Made by a program: the position numbers and the translations under genes. From Verticillium longisporum (taxonomy: Eukaryota; Ascomycota; Sordariomycetes; Glomerellales; Plectosphaerellaceae), in contig JAETXT010000001.1 of NCBI GenBank assembly GCA_019188255.1, forward strand, positions 5,022,001-5,086,000: DNA of 64,000 nucleotides, written 5' to 3'. Positions 34,211 to 46,649 of this stretch are shown here, piece after piece. Below the pieces are notes generated by a model, which worked only from the letters and a program-made list of their open reading frames with translations, did no database searches and had not been told where the DNA came from. Numbering within the stretch: the first letter of the stretch is position 1; each line of letters opens with the position of its first letter.

Positions 34211-37200
34211 ATGGTTTCTTTTCGCTGGCTGATGATGGCAGCGGTCGCCGGCCTTGCCAATGGCCTGGCCGATACCGACACCATCACCTGGGGTGGCGAT
34301 AACTCGCGCGCCGGCTACCAGACGTGAGCGTCCTCGTTCCGTATCCGGCCCCCTTGAAATGGCACTGACGTGTTTCCAGTAACCATAACATGGACCCAGC
34401 TGTCGTCCGTAGTTCTCAATTCGATCGGATCTTCCAAACCACACTTCCCGGTCGATACGGCGGCCGTGCCGAGCAGATCTTCTCTCAGCCCCTCGTTTAC
34501 ACTCCCGACGACAAGCAGTACGTCTATCTTGCGACCACGCAGAATAATGTCTACAAACTCGATGCGCAGACGGGCGAAATCCTCGCCTCACGCAATCTCC
34601 ACATTCCTTTCCTCTCGACAGACCTCGACGGATGCTACGATATTCAACCCCACGTCGGTGTCACTGGTACTGGTGTCATCGATCCTGACACCGGCACCTA
34701 CTACCTCTTGGCCAAAACCTACGAGAACCAGGAGCTTGTCGACGTCGCCCAAGGTCGCCCTGCCGGACGCTACTACCTGCACGCTCTTGATGTGAACGAT
34801 TTGAGCGAGCGTCCCAACTTCCCTGTCGACCTCGAGGGTACCGTCGCCAGGAATAACCCCGATCGAAGCTTCAATGGCGGCATCCATCTTCAACGCCCTG
34901 CGCTCCTGCATGTGGGCCAGCATATTTACGCCGGCCTCGGCTCCCATTGCGTCAAATTCAACTTCACCGGCTGGGTCATGGGCTGGGATAAAACTACCGG
35001 AGAACAGGTCGAGCGCTTTGCGACGCAGGGCGAGGGCGTACCCCAGAACACCGAGGGCGGCGGCCTGTGGATGGCCGGTGGTGGCCTTGCTTCCGATGAC
35101 CAGGGCTCCATCTTCTTCGCGACAGGCAACGGATACGCTGGACAGCTTGCTGAGATTCCTGTTAACGGCCGCAACCCCCGACTTCGCTTGAGGAGGCTGC
35201 TGTTCACATGACGATCCAAGAAGACGGAAGCTTAGATCTGGTCGACTTCTTCATACCATGGGATAAGCGCGCTATGGATGGAGACGACAAGGATCTTGGA
35301 TCAAGCCCTCTTCAAATTCTACCCAGCGAATTTTCTTGCGGCAGCATCAGGCGTATCGGAGTCGTGACGGGCAAGAACAAGAAGACCTACTTCATCAATC
35401 TTGATGACATGGGTGGCTACCGCAACGGCGAGGATCGCTTCGACAATATCATCCAGACTTATGAACACGAGAACTCGGTTTATGCTGGTGCTGGCGTCTA
35501 CCCTGGAGAGGGCGGTTACATTTACATCAACGGTGCGTTTCGTTCACAGGTCTGCGTCTCACCCCCAACATTATTGCTAACTTGCACAAGTCGTACAATA
35601 TCCTACCATCGTCTTCCGCTTCTCTTGCGCCAACGGTGTGCCTTCGTTCAATAAAGAGGCCGAGACCCCAGAGTCCAACGGCTACACCCTGGGCGTGAGC
35701 CACGGCACTGTCACCTCTCTCAACGGAGAGCCTGGCACTGCCATGCTCTGGACCACTGACGTACAGAACCCGCCCGGCCAGCTTCGCATCTACGATGCAG
35801 TCCCTCGCGACGGCGAGCTTACCCTCCTCCGAAAGTGGGAGATTGCCGGCGTTACCAAATTCAGCCGCGCTGTATTCGGCGACGGTATCATGTACCTGGG
35901 CACGACTACTGGCTTGTTCTACGGATTCGGCGCTCCCATCAACCGCCCCATCGAGTGCACTTCGCCTCTCGAATTCGGCGCCGTCAGTCTCGAAGCCAGC
36001 GCAGAGACCCGTACTTTGACTTGCACTGCTCTGATCAACACTGTTGTGAATGACATTTCTCTCCGCGAGGTAACCGATTTCAGCATTTCAGGACTGCCAA
36101 CACTGCCCTTGACACTGGCTGTGGGCGCCACATTCACAATCGAGGCTGCCTTCGCGCCTACCGACCTCGGCCTTCTCTCCACCGATGTCAACATTGAGAC
36201 GGAGAACAGCGTCGCCGGATACCGTACCACCACATCTGCCCGACTCACCGGCACCGGCGAGACAGACAACCCAAGACTTTCTGTCAGCCCCAGAGAAATC
36301 GAATTCGACAACGTCATCACAGCTGGCGCAGCGCCACCTGCTAACAATGTCGTGCTGTCGAACCAGGGCAACTCTGTTCTGACAGTCAACGAGATCCGAT
36401 ACTCTGAGACGATCAACGGTACTCTGCAAACCTGGGATCCAGCCAGCGGCGCCCTAGTCATGGGGCCTTTCACAATCAGGAACATTCCTTCCACCATTGA
36501 TGCCAATTCAGGCGCCACGGTCTCCGTATCCCTGAGCCCCGCGAATGGAGGCACATTCAGCAGGCACATTCGCTTCATCACTAATGGCGGTAATGCCGAT
36601 GTGACTATGACCGCTCACGTCGGCGCGGCTCCTGTGCTCCTCGTCGAGTTCGAGCGCCCTGACGGCGAGGGATGGACCGCATATCAAGAAGGGACCGCAT
36701 TCTCGTTTGGCGAGGTCACCCAGAACAACGTGAGAAACCTCGGGATGCGCATCACCAACACCGCCCCTGCTGGTGGTGTCAGACTATCTCTTACGGTCTC
36801 TAAACCTCCTCATGGCGGCTCCGGAATCATCAGGGCCAACAATGCCGTCGACCTTGGTGAGGGTACAAACCTGGGTCCTGGCCAGAGTGAAACTGCCGTG
36901 CTTTACTGTGCTGTTCCTAAGAGGCAGTGGAACATGGAGCCCTACCAGGGTGAGGCTACCTGGAGCCTCAACACCCACGATCCCACGGGGGCTTACCAGA
37001 TCATACAGTTTGAGTGTACTGCTGCCCCTGTACAGTCTGCTTCTCCCGTGGGGATTGGGCTGACGCAGTATCAGTATGTCGCTTGCTGCAGGGAGAACAC
37101 CCCTGGCCGGCAATTGGCCAACCAGCTCTACGGAAACGACGAGAACACCATTGCCATGTGCGTGGAGGCTTGCGCTGCTGGCAACTACGTATTCTGCGGA

Positions 37201-38907
37201 ACGCAGTACCACCGAGAGTGTTGGGCCGGCCCTACCATCCCTAGGGAGCGTGTTGCGGACGTCAACTGCAACTTTGACTGTGATGGGGACCTCAATCAGA
37301 TCTGCGGTGGCAACGGTATTGCGACTGGACCTGGTGGCGCTTACATTTCTCTCTTCGCCGATACTCTGCGATTTGATGGCAACGAGACCAACATCCCTGA
37401 CCCTGAAGAGCCATTGGACCCTACTGATCCCATTGTTAACCCAGGCGTCGATGGATATATCAGCATTGGCTGCTACACCGAAGCCCCGGGGAGCCGCGCG
37501 CTGCCTTTCTTCTTCGCCACGGAGGATCAAACTGTTGCCATGTGCGTGGACGCCTGCTCGCTTCGTGACTACGAGTACGCTGGTGTTCAATATGGCGGAG
37601 AGTGCTGGTGCGCCAACGCTATCACGACGGGTGCCGTTCCGGCGCCTGACGCGGAATGCAACATGGCCTGCAATGACAACGCTGCCGAGTACTGCGGTGG
37701 CGGCTCTCGGCTCAACGTCTACCAGCGCCAATCTGGAGGTTCTTCCCCCTCTGCTAGTGTCTCTTTGAACGGCACTATCCCGGCGCCGACTTCGTCTTTG
37801 ATCCCCGCCTCTTCCGTGCCTGTCTCTTCTGCACCGATCATTTCAAGCATCGTGACGTCCGCCGCCCCGCCAGTGCCGACACCAGGAGAGGATGACTTGA
37901 TTGGCGACTGGTCGTTCGAGGGCTGCTACACCGAAGGCGATGGCGTGCGGGCCTTAAACGGTCGCTTCTACGCCGACGACGAGTTGACGCTTGAAAAGTG
38001 TGCCGCCTTCTGCGAGGGTTTCGTTTACTTCGGTGCCGAATACGGGCGCGAGTGTTGGTGCGGCGACGTTCATGGCACTGGCAGCGTGTTGGCGTCCAAT
38101 CAAGGCGACTGCAACTTTCCTTGTGGCGGCGACGGCTCGCAGTTTTGTGGTGCGGGCAACAGGCTTCAGATGTATCGCTTCGGTGGTGCGGACGCGCCTT
38201 CGGGGGCTGTGAGCAGCTCTCTTGTGGTGCCCACGTCTGCGGTCGTCAGTTCTACTGTTGCTGTTGTTAGTTCAACTGCCGCAGAAGTCAGCTCTGCCGT
38301 TGCGGAGGTTAGCTCTCAGATAGCCATCGAGGCTAGCACTGCGCCTGCTTCCAGCTCCGTCGTCGAGACCAGCTCGACGGTTGCTGTGGAGTCAAGCGCT
38401 ATTCAGTCCAGTTCTGCCCAACCCAGCTCCGCAGAGGCCAGCTCCGTCATCGAGATTATGTCTTCCGCCGTTGCATCTTCGAGCTTTGTTCCTAGCTCTG
38501 GGATCCCATCATCCACGACCCCGACCTCGACGCCGTCACCCTCGGTCTATCCAGGCAACGATCTCTGGAACTACACGGGCTGCTACTCTGAGCCCTCCCC
38601 TGGCCGCCTTCTCCCCAGTCAGCTCCTGAACGACGGCGATGAGATGGACATTGAGCTCTGTCTCGACGTCTGCGCTGGGTACAACTATGCAGGTGTCGAG
38701 TATGGTCGTGAGTGCTGGTGCGGTGACCGCCTCAACGCCGAGGGTGACGTCCCCAGCGAGGGCACAGCAGTGCCTGGCGAGCGGGTGGACGACGATGAGT
38801 GTGCCTTCCTGTGCCCTGGCAACAGGCTGAATTACTGCGGTGCAGGTGTCAGAATGAGCGTGTATATCCTGAGAGAGCACGAGGAGGCGCTGGCTGAGGC
38901 GTCCTGA
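34211..38907 (+). CDS. Secreted PQQ-type propeller / Ig-like / four-WSC-domain protein (one-base frameshift)
   Basis: Three exons: 34211-34323, 34380-35532 and 35591-38907, about 1,527 residues once one missing base is allowed for. The signal peptide MVSFRWLMMAAVAGLANG comes first. Residues ~20-480 look like a quinoprotein-type beta-propeller (YVYLATTQNNVYKLDAQTG, IFFATGNGYAG, MYLGTTTGLFYGFG). Residues ~490-850 look like two or three Ig-like ASH/MSP-type domains (VVLSNQGNSVLTVNEI, MRITNTAP). Then come four WSC domains near 918, 1043, 1198 and 1416, each with GCYTE-type starts and ECWCG/CGGGSRL-type cysteines, separated by Ser/Thr-rich linkers; the first is degenerate (ECWAG). WSC modules bind carbohydrate, so a cell-wall or substrate-bound protein is likely. 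There is no transmembrane or GPI tail. The frame breaks at the C5 run 35175-35179. Confidence 0.85.
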
Positions 38908-39156
38908 GACAGATAAAGTGGCATGATAGATGGTAAATTGCATGATTGGTTCAGCCTGGCAGGCTCTGCCTTCCAATAGGCACTTTTTGGTATTTTCTTG
39001 TGATAATGATCCTCACGCTGGGGCTTCGTATATAAATTATAAGATACATATTGCTATTGCTTGCCGACTCAACTCGCGTGATGGGTAACTTGAAGTCCGC
39101 CCACCAGCGGGCTTTTGTAAGGCTCCCATCTCATACTGATAGAACATTCATGGAGT

Positions 39157-40268
39157 TCAAACTTCCCCGGCTTCAGCTGCTCGTACCTTGAAAACAGGTG
39201 TGACGATACCCGTCTCTACTCCCCACGTGTTCTTCCGCTTCAGTTGATGAAACTTGAGCAGTTCCTCGCGGCCGGGAGGCATCTCGATTCCCAGCTGCAA
39301 GAGAATCTCGACGACAGCCGTGTATAAGATCTCGATGCTGCCGTCCTCAATCTTGACAGCGAGGCCAAGCGCGCCCTTGGCCCCAAGGCGTCTCGTATGC
39401 TCCGACTCACGAATGCCAATAGCGTAGCATCCATCGGCACCGAGCTTCCCAATCAGCGCCCCACCGAAGAGCTCCATGAGAATTGTGCAGAAGCGGCCCT
39501 CTCCGGCGACCATTTCCGGGTGTTGTGCCATGGCATGGTAGATCCTCGCCATCTTCTCCGTCCGCGCAGACGGCGCCATCGTCGCCGCTCCGACCGGCGT
39601 TTGCGCCACTTCATCCGCCGCGGCCGCGAACCGAGCAAACGTCGTCGCGAGGTTCCGCAGAGGCACCGCCGGCGCGGGGAGGTTACACCCGTCAACCGCC
39701 CAGAGGACCTGGTCGCCCGACAACCCGCACAGGTCCTCGACGACGCTCCGGACGCGCGCCTGCATCGGGTGCGCGGGCAGGTGGTAGTCGGCGAAGCCGG
39801 CCCCGAGCGCCGCGGCGCCCGCGAGCATGGCGGCGTGCTTGCCCGAGCAGTTGTTGCACAGCGGGCCCGGGACGAAGCCGTGCCTGATCCAGCGCCGGTT
39901 CACGGCGGGGAGACGGCGTCGTGGCCGCCGCAGCGCAGGTCCGCTTCTGTGGCGCCGCCGGGGACGCGCGCCAGCAGGGCCGTGGCGCGGGCGACGTGGC
40001 GGTCTTCGCTGCTGTGGGAGGCGCAGACGAGGGCGAGGTCGGCGGCTGTGAAGGCTGGGTCTGTGGCCGGGCTGAGGGCGCCGGTCTCGAGGATGGCGAG
40101 GGCCTGGGCTGGTTTGATGGTCGAGCGGACGAGCGTCACTCGTTCTGGGTCGCCGACGGCGAGGAGGAGGTTGTTCCCGGCGTCGACTATGGCGGCGTGG
40201 ACGCGGTGGCGGTTCTCCTGGACAGTGCCGCGGGTCGTGAGGATGTGGTCTTCATACTGCCGGGTCAT
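39157..40268 (-). CDS. L-asparaginase II family protein (one-base frameshift)
   Basis: The minus-strand gene has no intron. Residues 1-121 (MTRQYEDHILTTRGT through GGHDAVSPP) are in one frame, and the rest (NRRWIRHGFVPGPLCNNCSGKHAAML to the stop at 39157) in the next, so one base is missing at 39904-39905, probably a C in a CC run. Together about 370 residues match the L-asparaginase II family, with NNCSGKHAAML, the most conserved block, plus RSTIKPAQALAILETGA and the AVDGCNLPAPAVPL segment. These enzymes hydrolyse asparagine to aspartate and ammonia, or related amides. Both halves are otherwise clean, favouring a sequence error. The stop is 250 bases from the converging PQQ-WSC gene. Confidence 0.82.
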
Positions 40269-43200
40269 GGCGGGAGGGGCGACAGGGAAAGCTGCCTGCT
40301 ATTTAGATGGCTTTTTCTGTTGTAGGGATGACGAGGTGCGAGACTGATGTGGCCGGAATATTTGTCTGTCTGTGATGGTTTTTAGCCGTATGTGAGGATG
40401 CACTATTTCCAATAATGAAGTTCTTGCATTGCGACTTGGCCCCGTGGGTAGATTGGGGCCATGTGAGTCTTGTTCCCCAGCTTCCATATCGGTCCGCGAC
40501 AATCACTGCAATTAGCCGGTTCGTTAAAGTCATTCGCAAGCTGGAATCCTTAGCCGTCATCAACGTCCCATTTGGGCCTTGGAGATTATGTTATAGCTCG
40601 GTCTGGTTGGCCGCGCCCCAGGTTTGACAGAGTTCGGCAAACCTCCGAAATCGAGGTGACTCACTGCTGGTCTCGTGTCGCTTGTCAGGTCTGAGATGGC
40701 GAGTGAGGGGCGAGTGATGCACACCATCAATCGATCTTTGCAAAGTGCCACTAGTACAAGAATACGATTATGGATGAGGATACGCTGTTCATTGCGTGGT
40801 TCCGACGTCAAATTAAGGTCAAGCCAGAATACGAGAATCTATAGTTGACTGCCCATTAAGGGTTTCAAGCTTATTAAGAAACTTTGAAGTTTATCGTGAT
40901 TGATTTAAGCTCGATCAAAAGAGTAATACGAGTTGCAACGCCACTTCTTGAAGTGACCTACCACATCTACTTGGAAAAGTAAGCAACCCACTGAAGTCCG
41001 GGTCCTAAGACCTACTGATAACCAGACATAAGCTACAGGGATGCAATGATGCTTACTGGCACCGTGCATCATTTGAACTAAATTATTCTCGTGGCCCCAG
41101 GGACGAAAAATGCGAATTCGCAGTGACCCTGGCCAACGAGCATCCATCCTGTGCTCTGGATAAAGTTTCCTGGAGCATAACGTGACTTCAATCATGTAAT
41201 ATGAAAAATGAAGTGCAGTTGGTAGTTTTTTAATTTGCAACATGCTGGGCAGTGTGTTGAGGACGCTGCAGCAAGATCAGGTTAGGGGAGAACAATGACG
41301 AAGTCGACGGATGATAACATGACCGACTAATGAGCCGAATATGGTCATCTACAAAAGTATAGTGCTAGGCGGATTGTTGATATCTAAGGTATCGTAGATC
41401 AGGACATTGTAGCAAATAATAGATTCAAGTAAATTTGAGGAACATCTAAAGATTGAGAGAGGTAGTACCGAGAACCGCACATGATTATACAAAGTCTCCT
41501 TCACAGCCTCTTAGACACCATGAGTATCCCCCTGCCCTTCCCGCCGCAGAGGTCCTTCACTGCTCTCCACTGGCATATCCACTGGCATAAATATCTGGCG
41601 TGAGGAGGACATCCGCTCGATCACAGCTCCTCAATGAAACATTCGAAATCTAGTGGGTAGATTGAGTTGTATCATTCCAGGTGTTAAATGTTTTACAGCT
41701 TGATCTCTAGGTAAGCGCATGAGCCTATCCTCTGCTTGCATGCTCATCGGTGTATTTGAAGAGGCTTGTGACGAGCGCCGGTTTATAATTGGAATCGAAT
41801 GACCACCTGGAAGAAACGTGGGCGCTGTTGTTTCAGGCAGGTCGCAAGCAACAATACTGCAACGTAGGATTTGAACTGCCATCGCAAACATGCGTGATCA
41901 GACGTTGCCGAAAAACAGACCTCGTGTCTTCCGTCATCACACAGCCCCTTCGAAGGGTGGTGAGATATTCAATCCATGGCAAAATCACGAGCGATGCCAC
42001 GATATCCTCAAGCGACCTATCATCTCCTGCCTCGTGGTGCCTGTGAATGCAGCTTACGAAACCCTGTATCCAACCGCAGCCGTTGTAGTGCAAGCTGGAG
42101 AACCCAGCATTTAAGGATGAATTAACCAGAGACAATCCTCGACCTGCAAGCCTCAATGTGATCTGAGTAAGACCAACATCGTGAAGATGCTTCAATCTGA
42201 GTCAGAACAGGCGCCATGGACTTGCATGACTGGATGAAAGAAGGGGTAAGACGGCGGCTGAGCCTCAGGTCGCACTGCTCAAGGCGTGGTGGCGCGAACT
42301 ACCCCATGGTGAGCCACTTTGCACGACACCACCATCACAAACCGTGGTTGTACACTTTTCCAGACATGCACAAACTGGTGGAGTGCAATGTGCAGTCAAT
42401 GCATGCGTTTCGCAATGCCCACGGAATCTGCTGGACAAATTGCCGTCGGAAAGATCAGGTTCTAGCGATTGCAGACCACGGCACACCGCTCATCGCAGGC
42501 GACCCTGAGACATGTGCGTTGTTTTCATCGGATACGAGAAATTCGGCTGCTCACGGGGTCCAACAATTGACGTCAAAAAGCCCAGTAGCGCATGGAAGCT
42601 TCCCCGGAAGCAGGTCGAATTCCGCAGGGATGGTGGGCATACCACAGCATGGGTTGATCGACTCGTATTCTTGGCGATCTTAATCTGGGGTAAGGGTAAG
42701 GCTGCTGGTACCGCCAACAGAGGAGCTACAGGGCCCGTCTGACGGGCTTGGGCCTCGATGGAGGGTACAAGTGAGCGGGTGGCTTGGGCTTGGACTCCAC
42801 GTTGTCCCATCCCTTTGCGTGGGATGGGACGATGTGTTGTCAGTGATCCTACGGATGACAATAAAACCCATGGCTCGGTTGACTCTGTCACTTGTCGCTG
42901 CAGGTTGAGATGCACGTAGTCACTGAATGAGGGGCCTTCGTTGAGCATCTACTAGGGTTTGCTGAATCTTTCTGAGCAGATCCCTCGGGGATGCAAACAC
43001 AGGTGGAAGAATGCCCCTCATGTCCCCTGCGTTGCCTGCAAGGACCTGCATGAGCGCCGGCGATCAGTAAAACTCGATACGAGCCATGATGCGTCGCTGC
43101 TCCCGCGCTCACCGAACAGAACGCCAGCAGTCGCTGGGGCGCTTGCTCAGGATGACTGTTGCCAAGCGACTCGGCTCCCACGTTGCTCTCCTTCTGAATA

Positions 43201-44791
43201 AGAAAACTTAGTGATCGACATGAACGCTCCGCAGCGCCGTCTCTCACACCGGACTTGCGCAACCATGGTCCACGTATGACGTTTGTTGTGGAAAGTCTGA
43301 CAACATTTTACAGAGCCGGATCTACAAGATCCACGGAAGGTGTTTTGTTCGATGCACAAGTCTACACGCGAAGTCCTTGCGCATCAGGTGGTTACTCGTC
43401 GCCGAAGAGGCCATGCGATCCAATGCAACACCATGATCCTCCATCCAGAAGGGGCTGGTCAAAAGTGAGCGATTTACTCGGCGACCAGAAGGGTTGTCAA
43501 CCAGCCGAACTATTGAGCCTCCTCCAAAGCTGGGGTGTAGATCGTTTCGTCGGCATATAGCACTGACCCTCACCGCCAGAAAAAGGTGAGAAGCTCGTGT
43601 TCAGCTGCTCAGGTGACTGCAGGGCGAAATGGCCAAGCCACACGGCCTTTCGCCTGATCCTCGCGACAAACGCCGCCTTCAATCGGCTCTTGTCCCATTT
43701 CGCACACATCGTGGGCTTCACTACCTGCATCTCTCAAGCCATGCCGAAGCGAGAGCACTTCACTTTGCTGTGCAGAATGAGGAAGCCATGTTACGTAGCG
43801 GCGGGCAATGGTTACATGTGGCTAGCCTTTGCCAGTTCTAGCGAAGTGCTAGGCAACTTTGGTGGTGGTCCGATTCTAAACATAGCCTCTCCCTACAGCC
43901 TGAACAAGAACACGAGCTGAGATGGCAACGCTGGTCCACGAGAGGAGTGGCAAAGACCCGATCGCGCCGGGACAACGCGACGGGCCTCTGCGACCTAGCA
44001 GCGGCCGTAACTCCCCCATATTAACCCCTCAACAAATACTCTGGGCTAGGTGTTAGCCGGCGGCATCTCGAAAGGTCAAGTGGGTTGCCCGGCGATGCCG
44101 AGGCACCGTCTCCCTAGTCAGCACCCCCCGAAAACATTGCCAGGACCGTCCCAGCCCAACTCGGCCGAGTGACGTGAGCTGACCCCATAGATGAATACGA
44201 GGCGATGCCTGTCAATGGTCCACAATGGTGCTCTACAGGGCCTTCTTTGCTCGCTTGTTCCCGCCACACCTCCGTTGCACCCAGCCATCCAGCCATCCTG
44301 CTTTTCGCATGGGCTTCTAGCTCCCTTCTCCGAACCCAAACCCTGTCTTGCTTGAGCCCTGCCGGGCCCGAAGAGCTGCTGTCTTGCTTAGGCAGGGAGG
44401 CCCATCCGTCCCGAGCTAAGGGAAATCGGCACGCCGAAAATAGACCTGATCATCGCCTGATGGGGCGTCCGACCTCAACACGAAGTGTCCGGGGTGACGA
44501 TCTCGTGGTTCGTCTGCTGACTAGCAACGTTGACGGCCTGGCGGAGTTGCATTCTGCACATCGTGACGATGATGTCGTGTTGATGGAGGCAGGAAAGTGG
44601 TCCTTCTCTACACGGGTGTCAACTACATAAGGGACAGCGAACATTCTTCTTTTCCGTCTCAATTCCTCATCACTCTCACACATCAGCTTCATCATCAACT
44701 CTTCAGATCTACATCTCAACACTCGAAACCACCACTCTCACCAACAACTTCACTCATCCTTCTTTACTCCCAAACCAACCCACCCGCAAAA
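40269..44791. other. Gene-poor 4.5-kb region
   Basis: The longest gap in the window. The part 40.8-42.1 kb is clearly AT-richer than the genes. Open frames reach only ~155 codons, overlap on both strands and lack motifs. No transposase, reverse transcriptase or terminal repeat is recognised; it may be an eroded repeat. A small perfect hairpin is at 42804-42830. Confidence 0.5.
42804..42830. repeat. Perfect 10-bp hairpin
   Basis: GTCCCATCCC and GGGATGGGAC pair perfectly around a 7-base loop. There is no T-tract or adjacent gene to suggest a terminator or binding site. Confidence 0.7.
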
Positions 44792-45232
44792 ATGCACTTC
44801 CCCACCGTCGCCGCCTTCGCCGCCCTCCTCTCGGGCTCTGCCCTGGGCGCTCCCGCCGCGAACGTCAAGTCCATGGCCGTCGCCTCCACCACCTGGACCA
44901 TTGAGAACACCCGCCGCGCCTGCAAGGCCAACGACTGCACCTGGACCTTCTCGGTCAATACCGGCTCCTCCAACACTCCCTGCACCTTCCACACCAAGTC
45001 GACCGGCTCGGCCCTGCCCAGCCGCGCCAACGGCGAGGCCCAGACCTGCGGCCCTTACACCGTCACCAGCAGCTGGTCCGGCCAGTTCGGCGAGGGCAAC
45101 GGCTTCACCACCCTGGCCGTCGTCAACCGCTCCAGCAAGCAGATTGTCTGGCCCGCCTACACCGACAAGCAGCTAGCCAAGGCTGTCGTTGTCAAGCCCA
45201 ACCAGAGCTACCCCGTCCAGGCCCTCCCTTAA
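44792..45232 (+). CDS. Small secreted cysteine-containing protein (effector-like)
   Basis: A single exon of 146 residues. MHFPTVAAFAALLSGSALG is a clear signal peptide followed by APAANVKS. The mature part has four cysteines (RRACKANDC, TPCTF, QTCGP), enough for two disulfides, and blocks such as STTWTIENTRR, CTWTFSVNTG, SGQFGEGNGFTTLAVV and WPAYTDKQLAKAVVV. The pattern (Trp near the start, CTWTF, a C-terminal VV/P-rich end) is like that of small secreted beta-sandwich proteins common in plant-associated Sordariomycetes, but I cannot name a family. Codon use is strongly C-biased at third positions, suggesting high expression. An extracellular role is likely; calling it an effector is inference. 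Confidence 0.8.
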   Translation: MHFPTVAAFAALLSGSALGAPAANVKSMAVASTTWTIENTRRACKANDCTWTFSVNTGSSNTPCTFHTKSTGSALPSRANGEAQTCGPYTVTSSWSGQFGEGNGFTTLAVVNRSSKQIVWPAYTDKQLAKAVVVKPNQSYPVQALP

Positions 45233-46548
45233 GCTCTTTGCCGTTTGGGACATGGCTTTCCGGCACAGCAGCCTTCTGCTACCGTCGAGGATTCAGTAAC
45301 ATATATGAGACCGCATGCATAGAGGAAGATGAACATACGAACAGGAGGTAGTTTTGGGTTTTACGCGAGACGTCACATCAGCAAGCACAACATATGCACA
45401 ACAATGTAATACATTAATGTCATTCCTTCAACAATATTGTCCTTTCATCGTGACTCTGATCAATGCTCTGATGACCGAAGCCTCATTAATGAGTCGCTGA
45501 TACGAAAGCCTGGTGATTTTAATTCATACTCAGTTGGTCCTATTCACACATGCCTGTCATGTTTTACACAGTTTTTGCGTCCCCTCTTTAGCCACAATAA
45601 TTTCTCTGCGCAAGATTAATTCTTTTGTTTTAGATGTTCCTATTACCTATAGTGTGATCCTAATTCACAACCGTGATTTTACTCGCAGTTGTAGAAGAGC
45701 GCAACACCTATTTGATATCCGTCCTTCGTCGTTGTCCACTGTATTGGGCTTGGCCCGCGTCGACCGCACTGATTTTTTTGCTGAGAAGCGAATTTGGAAT
45801 TAAACCTTCCGAGACACAGTTGCCTATAGACGAAGCCCGGTTTCATATCGTGGCACCTCTATGTAAGATGCAACTGCCACACTTCAAGGATAATTCATAG
45901 CCTTGCTATATGCCCAATGATCCCTTGTGCCGAGGGCCGGCTTGCTGCTTGTCATGTCTTATCTAATACCAATGTGTGTTCGCGAGGACCATGAACACGG
46001 GTGAATGCTGGGATCTGACTATAAAAGGGCTTGGTGGCAGCTCTCACAGGGACGCAAGTGCACTTAAGCACGTCTGCCAATGGAGACAAGTATACATTTC
46101 ATAAACGATGGGATTCAATAAGCTGCATCCGCGAGGGGTATAGACCAACGCCTATTCCACAAACAGATCTACCTCCAATGGTGAAATGATGGGGCTTCAT
46201 TGAGACATGGCGAGAGAAACTGAAATCATACACAGGGCATTTCGTCGTATTAATATCATGGTCGAGCTGAGTAAATATGCGCCAAAATCTGCCGCTAAGT
46301 AAAATCCGTATCCACGAGGCTTGGGCCGAACGCTTGTGGAGTGACTGAGGCTGGAGCTGTTGGTCAAGTCGAAACCAACCCTCCACATAGACTGCTGCAC
46401 TCACAAAGGCTTCCCAGTAGCATTGTTAAGAAATGTGATACCGGTGGCAGAGAGTGTAGATTCTGCGGTATTTAACAGTCATTGATGGAGGGCGAGTGGG
46501 CCTTGCATTGAACATCAGCACAAAAACAAAATGTCGGCATTGAGGGTG
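45233..46548. other. Intergenic, AT-rich, with an orphan TATA motif
   Basis: AT-rich 3' flank of the secreted-protein gene. TATAAAAG occurs at 46020-46027 on the plus strand without a convincing gene downstream. Confidence 0.5.
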
Positions 46549-46649
46549 TGCCCCCAACTGGGATTGAACCAGTGACCTTTGCATCTCTCGGCTCGGGTGC
46601 TTGACCCTCAACCTACAAGTGCAACGCACTACCACTGTGCTATAAGGGC
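46549..46649 (-). tRNA. tRNA-Thr (anticodon TGT) with 29-nt intron
   Basis: The minus strand folds as a full cloverleaf. Acceptor stem GCCCTTA pairs with TGGGGGC (two G-T pairs), D-stem is GCAC/GTGC, anticodon stem is TTGCA/TGCAA with loop CTTGTAA, T-stem is ACTGG/CCAGT with loop TTCAATC, and the discriminator base is A. The anticodon TGT reads ACA (Thr). The intron occupies 46585-46613 and sits between positions 37 and 38, the normal nuclear site. Mature length is 72 before CCA addition. Confidence 0.93.

Noticed and set aside
41840..41900. tRNA-like T-arm text on the minus strand
   Set aside because: The T-stem does not pair properly and no D-arm or anticodon arm could be found.
40800..42100. 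Possible transposon remnant in the AT-rich gap
   Set aside because: No terminal repeats, target-site duplication or transposase/RT motifs were seen; AT-richness alone is not enough.
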